The translations under genes and the position numbers were made by a program. The notes under the pieces were generated by a model that did no database searches, was not told the DNA's origin, and worked only from the letters and a program-made list of their open reading frames with translations. DNA of 64,000 nucleotides from Macrotrachela quadricornifera (taxonomy: Eukaryota > Rotifera > Eurotatoria > Philodinida > Philodinidae), in contig JAJEKB010020847.1 of the NCBI GenBank assembly GCA_022393335.1, positions 1,377,006 through 1,441,005 of the forward strand. Direction: 5' to 3'. Positions 37,761 through 48,839 of the stretch are shown here, one piece after another. How positions within the stretch are numbered: the first letter of the stretch is position 1; the number at the start of each line of letters is the position of its first letter.

Positions 37761-39200
37761 TTATATCGATGCCATAAATTCTTGAACAGCACTCACAACT
37801 TGTTCATGTGCTTTTGGGTAGATCGCTAAATTCATCAAAATGTTACAGTAAAATTATTTTTATTTCACTTCTTACCTGGTGCATCGAAAAATCCGTGAAC
37901 AACGCCTTTGACCAATACTAGCTTCGTTTTAATACCAGCTTTTTCTAGAGCTTCCTGATATGCTATTAAATACAAATATAATTCATTCGCTGTTTTTATT
38001 GAAAAAAGTGTTTATATACCGTAGCTATCGTCACGCAATGGATCAAGTTCAGCAACAATAAATAATGCTGGTGGCACACCACCGAAAGAGGTATTGAGTA
38101 GTACAGATACTTGAGGATCTCTCGTATGAGCTTTATCATGAAATGCAGTCACAAAAGACCTATGAAAGTATAATGGTTCTTATAGCTTTTCGATTTATTC
38201 CATAAATATCTACAGACCACTCAATGAACTCAGGTGTGAGCTCATATTGTTCGGTGGTAAATTCTTTAGCAGATGCTGTTTGCAAAGTGAAATCATAGAT
38301 GCCATAAACAAGAATCTACTCGATAATATTTTAACTTGTATCATCAATATTGACATATATATTATATCTTTACCTGAAAATCCAAATTTTTTAGTGTATG
38401 ACAAAGTGAAGCACTTATCATAGCACCTGCACTGTCTCCTGCTAGACCAATCTTAGCAGTTTCATCAACACCTAATATAATGTTTCATAACTATTAAAAG
38501 ATTTTAGAAAAGGAAACAAACCATAGTTAACTTTATTTTTGATAATATGTTGAGTAACTTGACGTGCATCATCAAGCCAAATAGGATATTTGTGTTCGGG
38601 AGCTAGACGATATTCGACAGAAATCCAAATTGTTTTTGTTGCACTAAATCATCAATGTACCATCAAACAAAGAAGAAAGAATTAATTAAGAGATTGTACA
38701 TACTCTGCAAGAAGATTAACAATTGTTTGATGTGTCTTTCGACTACAAAGAATCCAAGCTAACCATAAAGGAAATCAGTAGTATAAAATCATTAGTCAAT
38801 CGTAGTTTTACCTCCACCATGAAAAAATATAACTAATTTGTCTTTATTGGCATCAACTGGTGTATAAATAGTGATGGGTATTTCTAAATATAATAATTTC
38901 ACAAAAAAATTATAAACCATTCTTATGGATGAAACGTACCAGCCGAATCAATTTTGACTTGTTTTTCTTGGATGGTTCCTTTAAATGTATTTGCGAATGT
39001 TTCGTTAGCTTTAGCATCGAATGCGTCACAGAATTTTCGCAGTGGTTCTACTTTTAACTCATCTAATGGTATAGCCAATTCTGCTGCTAACTTTCGATGA
39101 GCAATTGTCTCATCAGTAAATCGTGGATCCCTATAATAATAAGATGCAATGAAACAAAAGAGTGAGTCATTGCTATCATAAGAAGAAAATGAACTTACAT
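37761..39200 (-). CDS. Alpha/beta-hydrolase, hormone-sensitive-lipase family esterase, 10 exons
   Basis: Exons: 39200-39199 (coding AT only), 39130-38940, 38883-38812, 38758-38704, 38643-38522, 38471-38374, 38315-38218, 38159-38020, 37962-37876, 37825-37761. They join in phase to 309 codons plus stop. Diagnostic motifs are in order: oxyanion motif HGGAW (86-90; usually HGGG), YRLAPEH, nucleophile elbow GDSAG (Ser161), ELDPLRDD (Asp252) and VHGFF (His282), a complete catalytic triad. The length and the lack of an N-terminal membrane anchor fit soluble HSL-family esterases, common in bacteria, fungi and plants, rather than the anchored AADAC type. It would hydrolyse short acyl or aryl esters. 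The ATG seems formed across intron 1 (AT, then G from GGATCC, reading MDPRF). Start confidence is moderate. Confidence 0.88.
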
Positions 39201-39680
39201 GAATAAAATAATCTGAAATTATGCGTTTATTGAATGGAAGATGATGTTTTGATGATCAAAAATGAAGAAGAGAAAATAAAAAATAAAAACTGATATTCAT
39301 TTACTGTACTAAGACAACATTTTCATTAACAGAACGCAAGAAAAAGAGTAAATACATGCAAATGTCATTATAACGATTCCTATTAAAGAACATCTTATCT
39401 CCATCACCATCTACAAGGACAGAATGAAGAAAATTAAAAAATGAATCATTATTATTCTCATATGAAAAAACAACGTGCACGAAGATAATTGGTTAGAATT
39501 ATATGTTTGTTGCATGAAAAACACTGTTTTGAAGGTCGATAATGTAGTATAGAATAAAAAATGATAGTACCTTGATAAGACTATATTCTCATTAGCAAAT
39601 GCAGATGAAAAAAAGCAACAGTAAATAGGCATACCTGTGAGTCTCATGGGCTCGCTTAAAGAACATCTTATCTAAAACAC
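39201..39680. repeat. Two-copy diverged duplication near the esterase 5' end
   Basis: TTAAAGAACATCTTATCT occurs at about 39382 and 39656. In both cases it is preceded by related sequence (ACAACATTTTCATTAACAGA against ACTATATTCTCATTAGCAAA), suggesting a tandem duplication of about 275 bp. It may contain 5' untranslated exons of the esterase gene. Confidence 0.5.
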
Positions 39681-41065
39681 AAATCTCTTATGTCATTAAC
39701 TGAGATCAAGGGCATGTAAATGACACTGGATGCATAGTTATTTGAATCTGAACGGCTTCTTTGATTAGAGATCCGAATCATTATTTAAGTAACTCTCTAC
39801 TATTTAGAGTTATGAAGTTCAGGGTTTTTGCTGTTATTTTCATTTTCATAAATTCTCATTGCAATTCAGACTCAAATTACATTATACTCAAGAAAGCAAA
39901 AATTGGTCGATATGATAATTAGTCGACACATTAAAAACAAGTTTACATACTAAGTATTTCAATGAAAAACATCGATTCTCTCCATCAAAGTAAAAATAAA
40001 AGAATACGAAGTATTATTATAAGATTGTGTAACAAAAAAAAGAAATATTGAAGGTGCCTGAACTGTACATATAAAAAATGAAAATTCGTACATTATAAGT
40101 GTGTCTGTTTGTTGTAGTATCCAGCCACAGTACTGTCATGGCTACAAAATGTGAACGTTTGCAGGGATTAATGAATTGATTTCTGAATTTCTTTAGTTGT
40201 GAAATTTTTACACGTTTCGAAAATCCTTCTAAAATTCTTTTAAAAAATCGAGCAAAAAAGTATAGTTTCTGAAGACTAGGAGGAGGTGAGTCCCCCCTTC
40301 CTTTTCGGTCGCGACAGCCCTGAAAGTCATTAAGGGTACCCCACCCCCTGCCCTCTTTTTTTGATGATTTTTAGATCTCATAGATAGTAAGTCCGATTGA
40401 GCGGAACCTTTTATGGTAGATAGATCACCTAAAATGATGAGCTACGTGTTCGAGGAAAAATTTTTCTATGGCGGTTTTCATGGTTTTCTGTAGAACCTAC
40501 TGGTTTTTCATAGGTTCTCACCTTGAATTGGGACTTGTATGTCAAACCTTGTTCGATTTGGCTGAAAATCATTTGATTTTAGTTGAAAAACTGGCTTCAT
40601 ATTAACTTTTTTACGAATGACTTTGATTGTTAAACTTATTCTTCAAACTGAGAGCTTTTTTTTGAAATGTTTCGTTCATTTAATTACAAAATAGTCGACT
40701 ATTTCTCATAACGACTTATTTTCCTATCGATCAATTTTCGTAGCGACCAATTTTCGTAGATTCGAGTAAAAGAAAATCACCCGATTTTTCGATGATCAAT
40801 CTTTGGATACGTATGATTATGAACGAATCAATAGTTGAATAGTTGCAGTGATAATTAAATATTGAATTCAACTTTCAAGTTTGACACTATTGTGTAATGA
40901 GAAGCTGTCTTCTTGTCTAAATTAATGAATATCAAGGTAGAAATTGTATATTTCCGAATAATTTTATATATATAACTATTTTGGTTTTTTTCAGAATAAA
41001 TATACAACATATGGAAAATTATTTTCTTTTATGAAGCAGAAATAGAACGAGATAAAAATTAGATG
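39681..41065. other. Gene-free stretch
   Basis: AT-rich except for a GC-rich patch at about 40275-40370 with runs of C (GTGAGTCCCCCCTTCC, TACCCCACCCCC). This patch has no frame. Nothing else is supported. Confidence 0.4.
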
Positions 41066-42890
41066 TAATATGAAACTAGATGGTATACGAGTTTCACTCG
41101 ACTATGAAATGTAGTGCGAAGTCGAGAATGTCGATTATCGAAAAATCGGTAATTCATTAAAAATGTATATTCGTTTCAACGATTCAACACGAATGAAACA
41201 TGCACTAGACAAGCTCTTTCGGATTTATCGAATCATATTTCCTATCTGTGAATGTTATCGAGAAAGTCAGATTTCGATCAATAGAAGAAATTCATCACTA
41301 TGGGAATTCTATCATTACTTATCAACTTGATTCTAGTGAACACTATCGACAAATTCGATCTCGAAATTCTATCCTCACGTTGAAACAAAAATATTCTGTT
41401 TACCCGTTTTCGAGATCATCGCGATACAAAATACGGTGCACTGCTGTTCGCTCTCAAGAAATCGATTTTTATAAAAAAAAAAAAGCATCATTCATTTGCT
41501 CTCTTTATAAAGTGATAGAAATTGAGAAAAATGACATGGATAAAGTAGTTTTACAATAGCTTCTCTCGAATACTATGAAAATCATAAATATCACTTTAAG
41601 GATTAATTATCTATTCAGCGAATCTATTCTGATTTATTAGATCTTGAGATAGAAACGCGGCTAACTCTTTACGTTACCTTTGTTTTAATTATCTCAATCA
41701 TGGAAAATGGTCTCGCCATATTTTATCTATGAATCCAGATTTTATTTTGAGCAAATAAAGTATCATTTTGAAATTTCGATTCGATTTGCATCCTATTCAA
41801 TGCTTCAGTTTTGATGTTTGAACGACAATAAAACGACTTCTTATTCTTCATATCATAGTGTCACAAAGAATGGACTTTGGATGCTTTATCGAGAAAAAGA
41901 AACTAGATGGTACTCGAGTTTCGCTTGACTACGAAATACGATGGAAAGATGAGAAATCAAGAATTTGTTAGAAAAATGAGCATCCATTTCAACAACTAAA
42001 TATGAATTTTGATCAATTATCTAATCTAGATTGAGAAATTTAATTTACATACATAACGAAATTTGTCACTACGAGAATACTCTCGGTATGGTTATAATCC
42101 AGCTGTTATTAAAGCTAAAATTTCTAATAGAAAGAGAATGGCGCCTAACTTTCAGTCTCGTTTTCATTCTATTCATCTCAATTAGTAACAGTACAGTCTA
42201 CAAAAATTTGTCTTTTCTCGAACCTATGTGTAAACAAATGAGAGCTTGTAATAAGGATCTAAAAGTAAAAAATAACGAATCAATCTCGATATTCTAATAT
42301 TATATTTGAACTATGTGTGTTTTAGTAAAAATTCATTTGTACGTAAATAAAATATTTATCAAATGAGATGAATTTTGACGTAGTTTCGTAGAAATATTGT
42401 TTGAAAAATGTGAAATATATAACTTCTTTATCATTTAAATAGTTATTTTTAATTATTTCTTTTTTTTGTTTAATGTAAATTACAATGTAAAGAACTAAAG
42501 CAAAACGAATAAATTTTATTCTGAATTTTAAAAAACTGAAATTTAAATGTTTCAAGAGAAAATTATAAGATTTTATTGTATAATCTAATTAATCGATAGA
42601 CATATACCATACATAACTATGAAACCTCCATGAAAGCTTAGATGCAATTTTTTTCTAAACGTCAGGTACTTATATTTCATTCGGATTCATTTATCTGTCA
42701 TCAGATGTATTCACAGCTGTTATACAGAAAAATCTGTTGTATAGAAACAAAGGCGCTTAACTATTTGTCTTTTTTCGAGTTTATCTGTGAAAGAATGGGA
42801 CTTCCTGATAAAGATCTAAAAAAAATATCAACGGTTCAGTCTGAATATTTTCATTTCGTGTTTCAACGGATTTTTCGTTTGTGATGCGTA
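41066..42890. repeat. Diverged long repeat, about 480-840 bp units
   Basis: AAACTAGATGGTATACGAGT with following sequence at about 41067 recurs at about 41903 (AAACTAGATGGTACTCGAGT). A second landmark, GGCGCCTAACTTTCAGTCTC at about 42138, recurs as GGCGCTTAACTATTTGTCTT at about 42751 and resembles GCGGCTAACTCTTTACG at about 41657. Short frames (41248-41559, 42031-42297, 42642-42884) follow these units and share the ending Asp-Lys-Asp-Leu-Lys in the last two. It may be a decayed small gene family or a dead element. Confidence 0.5.
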
Positions 42891-43540
42891 CATAATGTAA
42901 GTAAAAGAGCCAAAAAAATTCGCGAAGAAACTCAATAATACGAATTTCACAAAAATCAATGAATAAATTAGATAGCTCTGATTGAAAAATAAAACTATTT
43001 TATTTAATTGTATATATAAAGCAAATTTTAAGATTAAGAAATTAAATGATTTTTTTCATTATTGGAAATCTATCACAATTTTTCAAGTTCAAATATCCTT
43101 CCTTATTATTTTAACGTTATTTTACTGTCCTCGAACAATTCTTAATTAAAACTCCTTTTGCTAGTAAAGCAAAAGTAATACGTACTGTATTCATATATTA
43201 TCTGATACTTTTTTAGTCTGAGGATTTATATAATACTCTATAGAGTAGCTATTTTAATCATGTTTTCTTTTTATTCTAGGTAGAAGATTTTTTTGATATT
43301 GAACGTCATTAGTTGGATTCCATTTCTCTTAGTATTAATTAGTATGTAAATGACAAAAAGTAATTACTTTTAACGAACATATATTTTCTCATTTCTTCTT
43401 TTACAAGAAAAATACTTATTTTCTATCTAAAACCGTGTAAGAAGAAATATTAATTTCAGAAAATCTTTAAATATAGTATGAATGACAAGCAGAAAATATA
43501 ATCAAACAAGTATCATATATTAAATGAATTTCTATTTCTA
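42891..43540. other. Gene-free stretch upstream of a GPCR
   Basis: AT-rich; probably holds the GPCR promoter. No repeat was seen. Confidence 0.35.
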
Positions 43541-44677
43541 ATGTCTGATAACAGTACTATCAATTCATCCTTATTGAACTATATTGTTTCATTATATTAT
43601 ATCAGTCGACAATTAACTTTATATGTTGCTGTTATTCATATGATTGTTGGTACAATTGGAAATAGTTTAAATATTTTAATATTTACTAGTAAAAATTTTC
43701 GATCTAATTCTTGTTCACTCTATTTTCTTTTTTCATCAATTGCCAATTTACCTGTTATATATGTTGATATGATTACTCAAATGCTTACACAATATTTTGG
43801 TATTCAAACTGATACATCATCAGATTTTGTTTGTAAATTTAAATTTTATACTGTGGAAACATTTCGTGTTTTATCCGCTACTTATATTGCTCTAGCTTCA
43901 TTTGATCGATATGTATCAAGTTGTCAAAATGTTAATCGTCGTCGATGGAGTACAATTCAACGTGCTCGAATACTTATTATTCTTATAACAATTTTCATAT
44001 GTATTAGTTATTATCATGTTCCACTCTATTTTCATGTTAAAATGTTACCTGAAGGTAAATTATCTTGTATTGGTGAAACATCAGCAAGTGGATATCGTCT
44101 TTTTTCTGATATTTATTTTTTAATTACTTATTGTATTATACCTCCATTTATTATGTTAATTTTTGGTTGTTTAACAATTAAAAATGTTCGTTTATCTAAA
44201 CAAAAAATAGTACCAATTAATACAAATATATCGGTATCATTACGTCGAAAAGATACTCAACTTGTACGTATGCTTATAATTCAAGTTATATCATTTATTC
44301 CATTAACATTACCTGTTGGTATTCGAAAACTCTATGCTTTATTTACTGCATCATTTGTTAAGAGTGAACTTACATTAGCTACAGATGATTTTGCTCATAA
44401 ATTTTTAACATTAGAATCAATTATTTATCATAGTTTCAACTTTTTTCTATATACAATGGTAAGCAGTGTCTTTCGAAAAGAATTAAAATTAATTCTCAAA
44501 TGTACAAACAAACGAACACATATTGATATGAGTGCGTTACATAATCCATCAATGATTGGTTCAACGAATAAAACTATTCAACAAACTCAACGACTTAGAG
44601 AAAAAGAACATAGAATAAATCTTAATAAGAAAACAATTAAAAATCATTGTCTAGAACAGCCAAATACTCGTAATTAG
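43541..44677 (+). CDS. Intronless class-A GPCR, neuropeptide-receptor-like
   Basis: 378 codons, no intron. TM1 has the GN signature (GTIGNSLNILIF), TM3 ends with an intact DRY motif (ALASFDRYVSS), and seven hydrophobic segments are visible. A Cys before TM3 (DFVCKF) and one in loop 2 (LSCIGE) could pair. TM7 has SFNFFLYTM in place of NPxxY, a form seen in rotifer and FMRFamide-like orphan receptors. Asn4 and Asn8 are possible glycosylation sites. The basic C-terminal tail of about 70 residues is rich in Thr, Lys and Arg. Unlike the receptor at 29006 it keeps the G-protein-coupling motif. Ligand unknown. Confidence 0.88.
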   Translation: MSDNSTINSSLLNYIVSLYYISRQLTLYVAVIHMIVGTIGNSLNILIFTSKNFRSNSCSLYFLFSSIANLPVIYVDMITQMLTQYFGIQTDTSSDFVCKFKFYTVETFRVLSATYIALASFDRYVSSCQNVNRRRWSTIQRARILIILITIFICISYYHVPLYFHVKMLPEGKLSCIGETSASGYRLFSDIYFLITYCIIPPFIMLIFGCLTIKNVRLSKQKIVPINTNISVSLRRKDTQLVRMLIIQVISFIPLTLPVGIRKLYALFTASFVKSELTLATDDFAHKFLTLESIIYHSFNFFLYTMVSSVFRKELKLILKCTNKRTHIDMSALHNPSMIGSTNKTIQQTQRLREKEHRINLNKKTIKNHCLEQPNTRN

Positions 44678-45690
44678 AATAAAACAATATGTAGAAGTAT
44701 TAACAACATTTTACTTCATACATCTTTTCAAAAACATTCTTCAATAAAAAAAAATCTTATCTAAGATGTATATTTTATATTAAAAAGCAAAAGGAATTTT
44801 AATTATATTTCTGTCAACGAAATAGAAAAAGAAACAGGACTGCAGCATTATATTGAGATATTTTAGTTGATAATTTATCAATATTATGTAGATCTACATC
44901 TTTCTTCTTTTGTTGTTAATTATAATTACCATTGCTATCCACTTGTTCCATTTTGTTACGTTCATTATCGTCTGTTTTATACAAAATTGATCAAATAAAA
45001 TTAACTTCTCGGGCTGATAAAAAACAAAAAAATTAAAACTATATTTTAAAAATAAAAACAGACCATATATTCGATCGAACAATTCCATTTTAAGAAGTAC
45101 GTCAGGACACATTATTAGCAAAATATTTGTACCGATAGGCACACCACTCCTACATGATATAACCCATGTGTAATGTCATTCTTACGTGATATCTCTTATG
45201 TGGAGAAATTCCACCATCTATATTGTATATGTGTCCTCTTATTCTTCACCTTGATTATGTAACTGTTCTCTTTTTTTCTTTTTTCTTGTTCTTCGATATA
45301 ATGGTATGCTTTATATAATATGAGCATAACTGGACGGTGAAGTAATGAAGTGAGTATGGTCACATACGAAGAATAACGGTAACGTTACTTCTCCAATTTG
45401 TCATTATGATCATAATAAAATACATGCTGCAGCAGTAACGAAATAGCCTATCCTTTTCTCTATTTTTGTTACAGTATTGGTCCTAGAGAATGGACCAAAA
45501 GCACTATTCAAGAAACGTAGTTCACTTCATATCTAATCCAAATTAATTAGAATGAAACGTCAGTATGTCGAAATAACAGTAGTATTAAAATAATGACAAT
45601 ATTTAAGCTTTCTTTAACTTTTCAAGAATTACCGAAAGACATGTTTAGTACTTTTTTTTGAGGATCACTTCAAAGTATGTTTAGTAACGT
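44678..45690. other. Gene-free stretch
   Basis: Begins with the 3' region of the GPCR (AATAAAA soon after the stop). The 82-codon minus frame at 44894-45142 has no recognisable content. Confidence 0.35.
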
Positions 45691-45699
45691 TTGAATTGT

Positions 45700-48600
45700 T
45701 ATTCAGAAACATCCTCAACGAACTTTTGAGAACAAGGCAGGGAATATCTCTGGTAACGTTTTAAGACCGATTTCGAGATACTATATATGACATTTCCAAC
45801 ACTAATTGTGGTTAGCATCTGCAGATTTCGCAGAGTTCTCTTCAGATGATAACTACTTGATGAGGGCTAGCTACTCATAATAACTACAGTTTTTCTAAAA
45901 TAACTTACGAGAGTAGTTGTTACGTTGCAAAGGGTTAATTAGTATGACACATGAAACGTCCTGAGGCTATTGGAATATCACAACTAGATCTCTCGATAGT
46001 GGCCACAGCAATGACTTGTCGAACTCTAATGCGAATTCGTTGTGACAAAAATGCATTGCTACGTAGTTACGGCAAACGACTACATTGTGAGCTATTTCGC
46101 CTGAATTGATAGCTTTCCTGTAAAAATCAGTATGTAAGTGCTCTTCAGGTTAAAACAAATCTCTACAACTTAAAAACGCTTAGAGGATTTCATAACCTTC
46201 CAGTTAATATGGTTTTATTGAGGAATGCAGCAGTAACGCTACATTGACCATCTACCCACCGTATCCACGATGGCATTGGTCCACTGGTCACCTGTGCTAC
46301 CGTGCCAACGTTGATACAATAGATAAGTGGATCGAGAATACGACCCAACCATCCGACATAAGGAAAATCAATTCTTCCATTTCGTTTTCGAACTATCTAA
46401 GAACAAAGACTACAACTTTCTCAGAACCATCTGTGAGTAGTCTCTAGAACTCTTTGGATTCTATATGGGGATGGTTCCTGCAAATTCTTGAGCCTTTTTA
46501 GGAATAATTTCTAAAAATTTTTGAGGTCTACTTGGCGGTAGTTACTACAACTTTCTGGTGTCTATCTATGAATGATCTCTACTTCTTTTGGAGACTATCA
46601 CTAAGTGGAGAGAAACCATTTCTTTTTAATATGATTTAATTAAATTACTTTATCAAGTGGTTTTGCTTAATACTTAATATTAAGAAACAAGTAACGTGAA
46701 TCGAGGTGATCCACTAGGTTTCTTGACTGTAGATTCGTAATAATACCCTGCCGACAAACATATTCATTTTAGGGTTAAGATTCTGATTGCAGTCAAGAGA
46801 ATTAAATATTAAGGTAAAACTTAATATTAAAATGAAGCTTTTTATTTAACATTTAATTCACTAGAAATTAGGTATTTAATTAATCATTTTGACTTAAACG
46901 CCATCCAATCTGATTTTCTCCATACCGAAGATACAATACTATATTGACTTTCTTTTACAACAGTAAACTAACACTTTATTTTTACAAAACAAAGATAAGA
47001 TAAAAACTAAATGAAGTCTTTTGGTCATGGCAAACAAGGGAAAGAATGAATAACATAACCAAAAAATTGTTGCGACTACTTTTTATCAGTTCTACTGCGA
47101 GAATAGTCTCTATAATTTTAGAGAGTCAACCAAGGAGTAATTTCTTTAACGATATGAAGTCCACTACAAGATTATCTATATAACTTTTTGAGAACTATTA
47201 CGAGATGATTCCTACGACTTTTTCGCACATCAGAAAGTAATTTCTGTAACATTTTGCGACTTATCTAAGGATAATTTCCATAAATTTGTAAGGCTTACTG
47301 GGGCAATCTGTACAATTGTTTAAAGCTTGTGAGGGTTGAACTTAATATAAGCTTCTTTTCATAAAACTCAATCAAAAACGAAATATTCGTAGCGTTGCCG
47401 TAGGTACAAATACTATATGATTGCTGTAATATCGTAGATATCACAAAATCCTAAGGTTTCTACATACATTTATTTTGTTATAAACTTTTTCTTTTTAAAA
47501 AATATTATTTTATCGCAAAATCAAATTCCCATCATATAATATGGTAATTTGGGCTTGCCACGAGAAGATTTCTATAAGTTTTGAGAGCCTACTAGGAAAT
47601 AATCCGTACAGACTAAATTCATAAGTAGTCAATCAAAACAACCCCAAATATTCCAAGTTTTCTTTTACATCAGTTTTTATAATATTTTTTAATGATTATT
47701 CCGGGAAAAAAGGCTGTAAACTTTGCTAAGAAATGAGGATGCTGTGGTCAAAATACTAAACATGGTACTGAAACAGCTTAAAATCTCATTTTTCCTGATA
47801 AAAGATCGGAAAAGAACGATTCGCAGATCTCAAAATAACTATATTTTGGAGAAATATGACATAGTAGATTTTATAGAGTAGAGGTTGTACTACAAAACCT
47901 TGTATTTAGTTTCTCAAGTACAGTTAGAAAGTATGAACAAATCTTAGTGGAACATTATACACTTTAATTATTGTAGAACTAGAATTTTTTGATAGAAATA
48001 TTGTATTGAAATTTATTCATACTCTTTGACTGTATTTGAAAATCCATTAGAAGGTTTTGGAGTGTAAAACTTTCTCTATAAGACCTACTATGTCATACAT
48101 CTTCAAAATATAGCATTTTTGTGATCTTTTATCAGGAAAAATCTAGGTTTTAGTGCTGGTTTATATCGTTTACGGCGTCGTGTTCTTCTATGTGAGATGG
48201 AATTTTAAGCTATTTTACGTACTATGTCTAGGATTGTAACTATAACTTCATTGCACTAAAATGATCAACGGAAAAACCTTAGGAATTATTGTATAAAAAA
48301 CACGTTTTGAATATTTTGCGCTTTTTAGATTGACTACTCACAGAACTGTTCTAGAACAGTTTAGGACGTAGTAGAGTCTGTTCCCTGTAATTATATAAAG
48401 CTTTCTATGAGTGATTTATATAACTTGTTAGGATCTTAACAGTAGGTAATTCGTATATCGTTTTGCAGACTATTAAAGGTTCATCCCTGTTAATAATTAA
48501 GGACGACTGAGGTATAAATCCTACAATTTTTTGGAACATTTCAGACGATGTACTTTATAGCTTTTTCTTGCCTGTCATGATTTGGTGCCCATAAGTTTTT

Positions 48601-48770
48601 AGAAATTATTAAGGGTGATGTATATAATTTTTCTGGATGCGCGTAATGCTGTACTTTAAACTTTTCTGAAGTCTACATGTAAATGATCTTTTAGCCTTTT
48701 AGAGTTTATCCGATGATAATCTATCAGAAGTTGCATACATAATCTCTAAGTGCTGATCAAAATATATAGC
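45700..48770 (+). repeat. Scattered arrays of a 34-bp degenerate repeat, forward orientation
   Basis: The unit, roughly AGGAATAATTTCTACAACTT followed by TTTGAGGTCTATCT, recurs head-to-tail at about 46395-46610, 47085-47340, 47545-47615 and 48365-48740, with traces near 45730-45790. Spacing of 33-35 bp is kept although single units are strongly diverged. No gene was found among them; the frames at 46244-46447 and others are chance. Confidence 0.7.
47765..48175. mobile_element. Fold-back element
   Basis: Arms of about 165-190 bp separated by about 60 bp. Left-arm landmarks TTTTTCCTGATAAAAGATC (47789), TATGACATAGTAG (47865) and ACAAAACCTTGTATTTAG (about 47896) are found reverse-complemented at about 48142, 48102 and 48060. 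AATTATTGTAGAACTAGAAT is in the centre. Similarity is about 80 percent by eye. No coding capacity. Confidence 0.8.
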
Positions 48771-48839
48771 CATAGTCCATGAATTTTTTCAGAAAAGTTA
48801 TCAGATCTACTCTCTGACAACCTTCAACAAAAGTTATGG

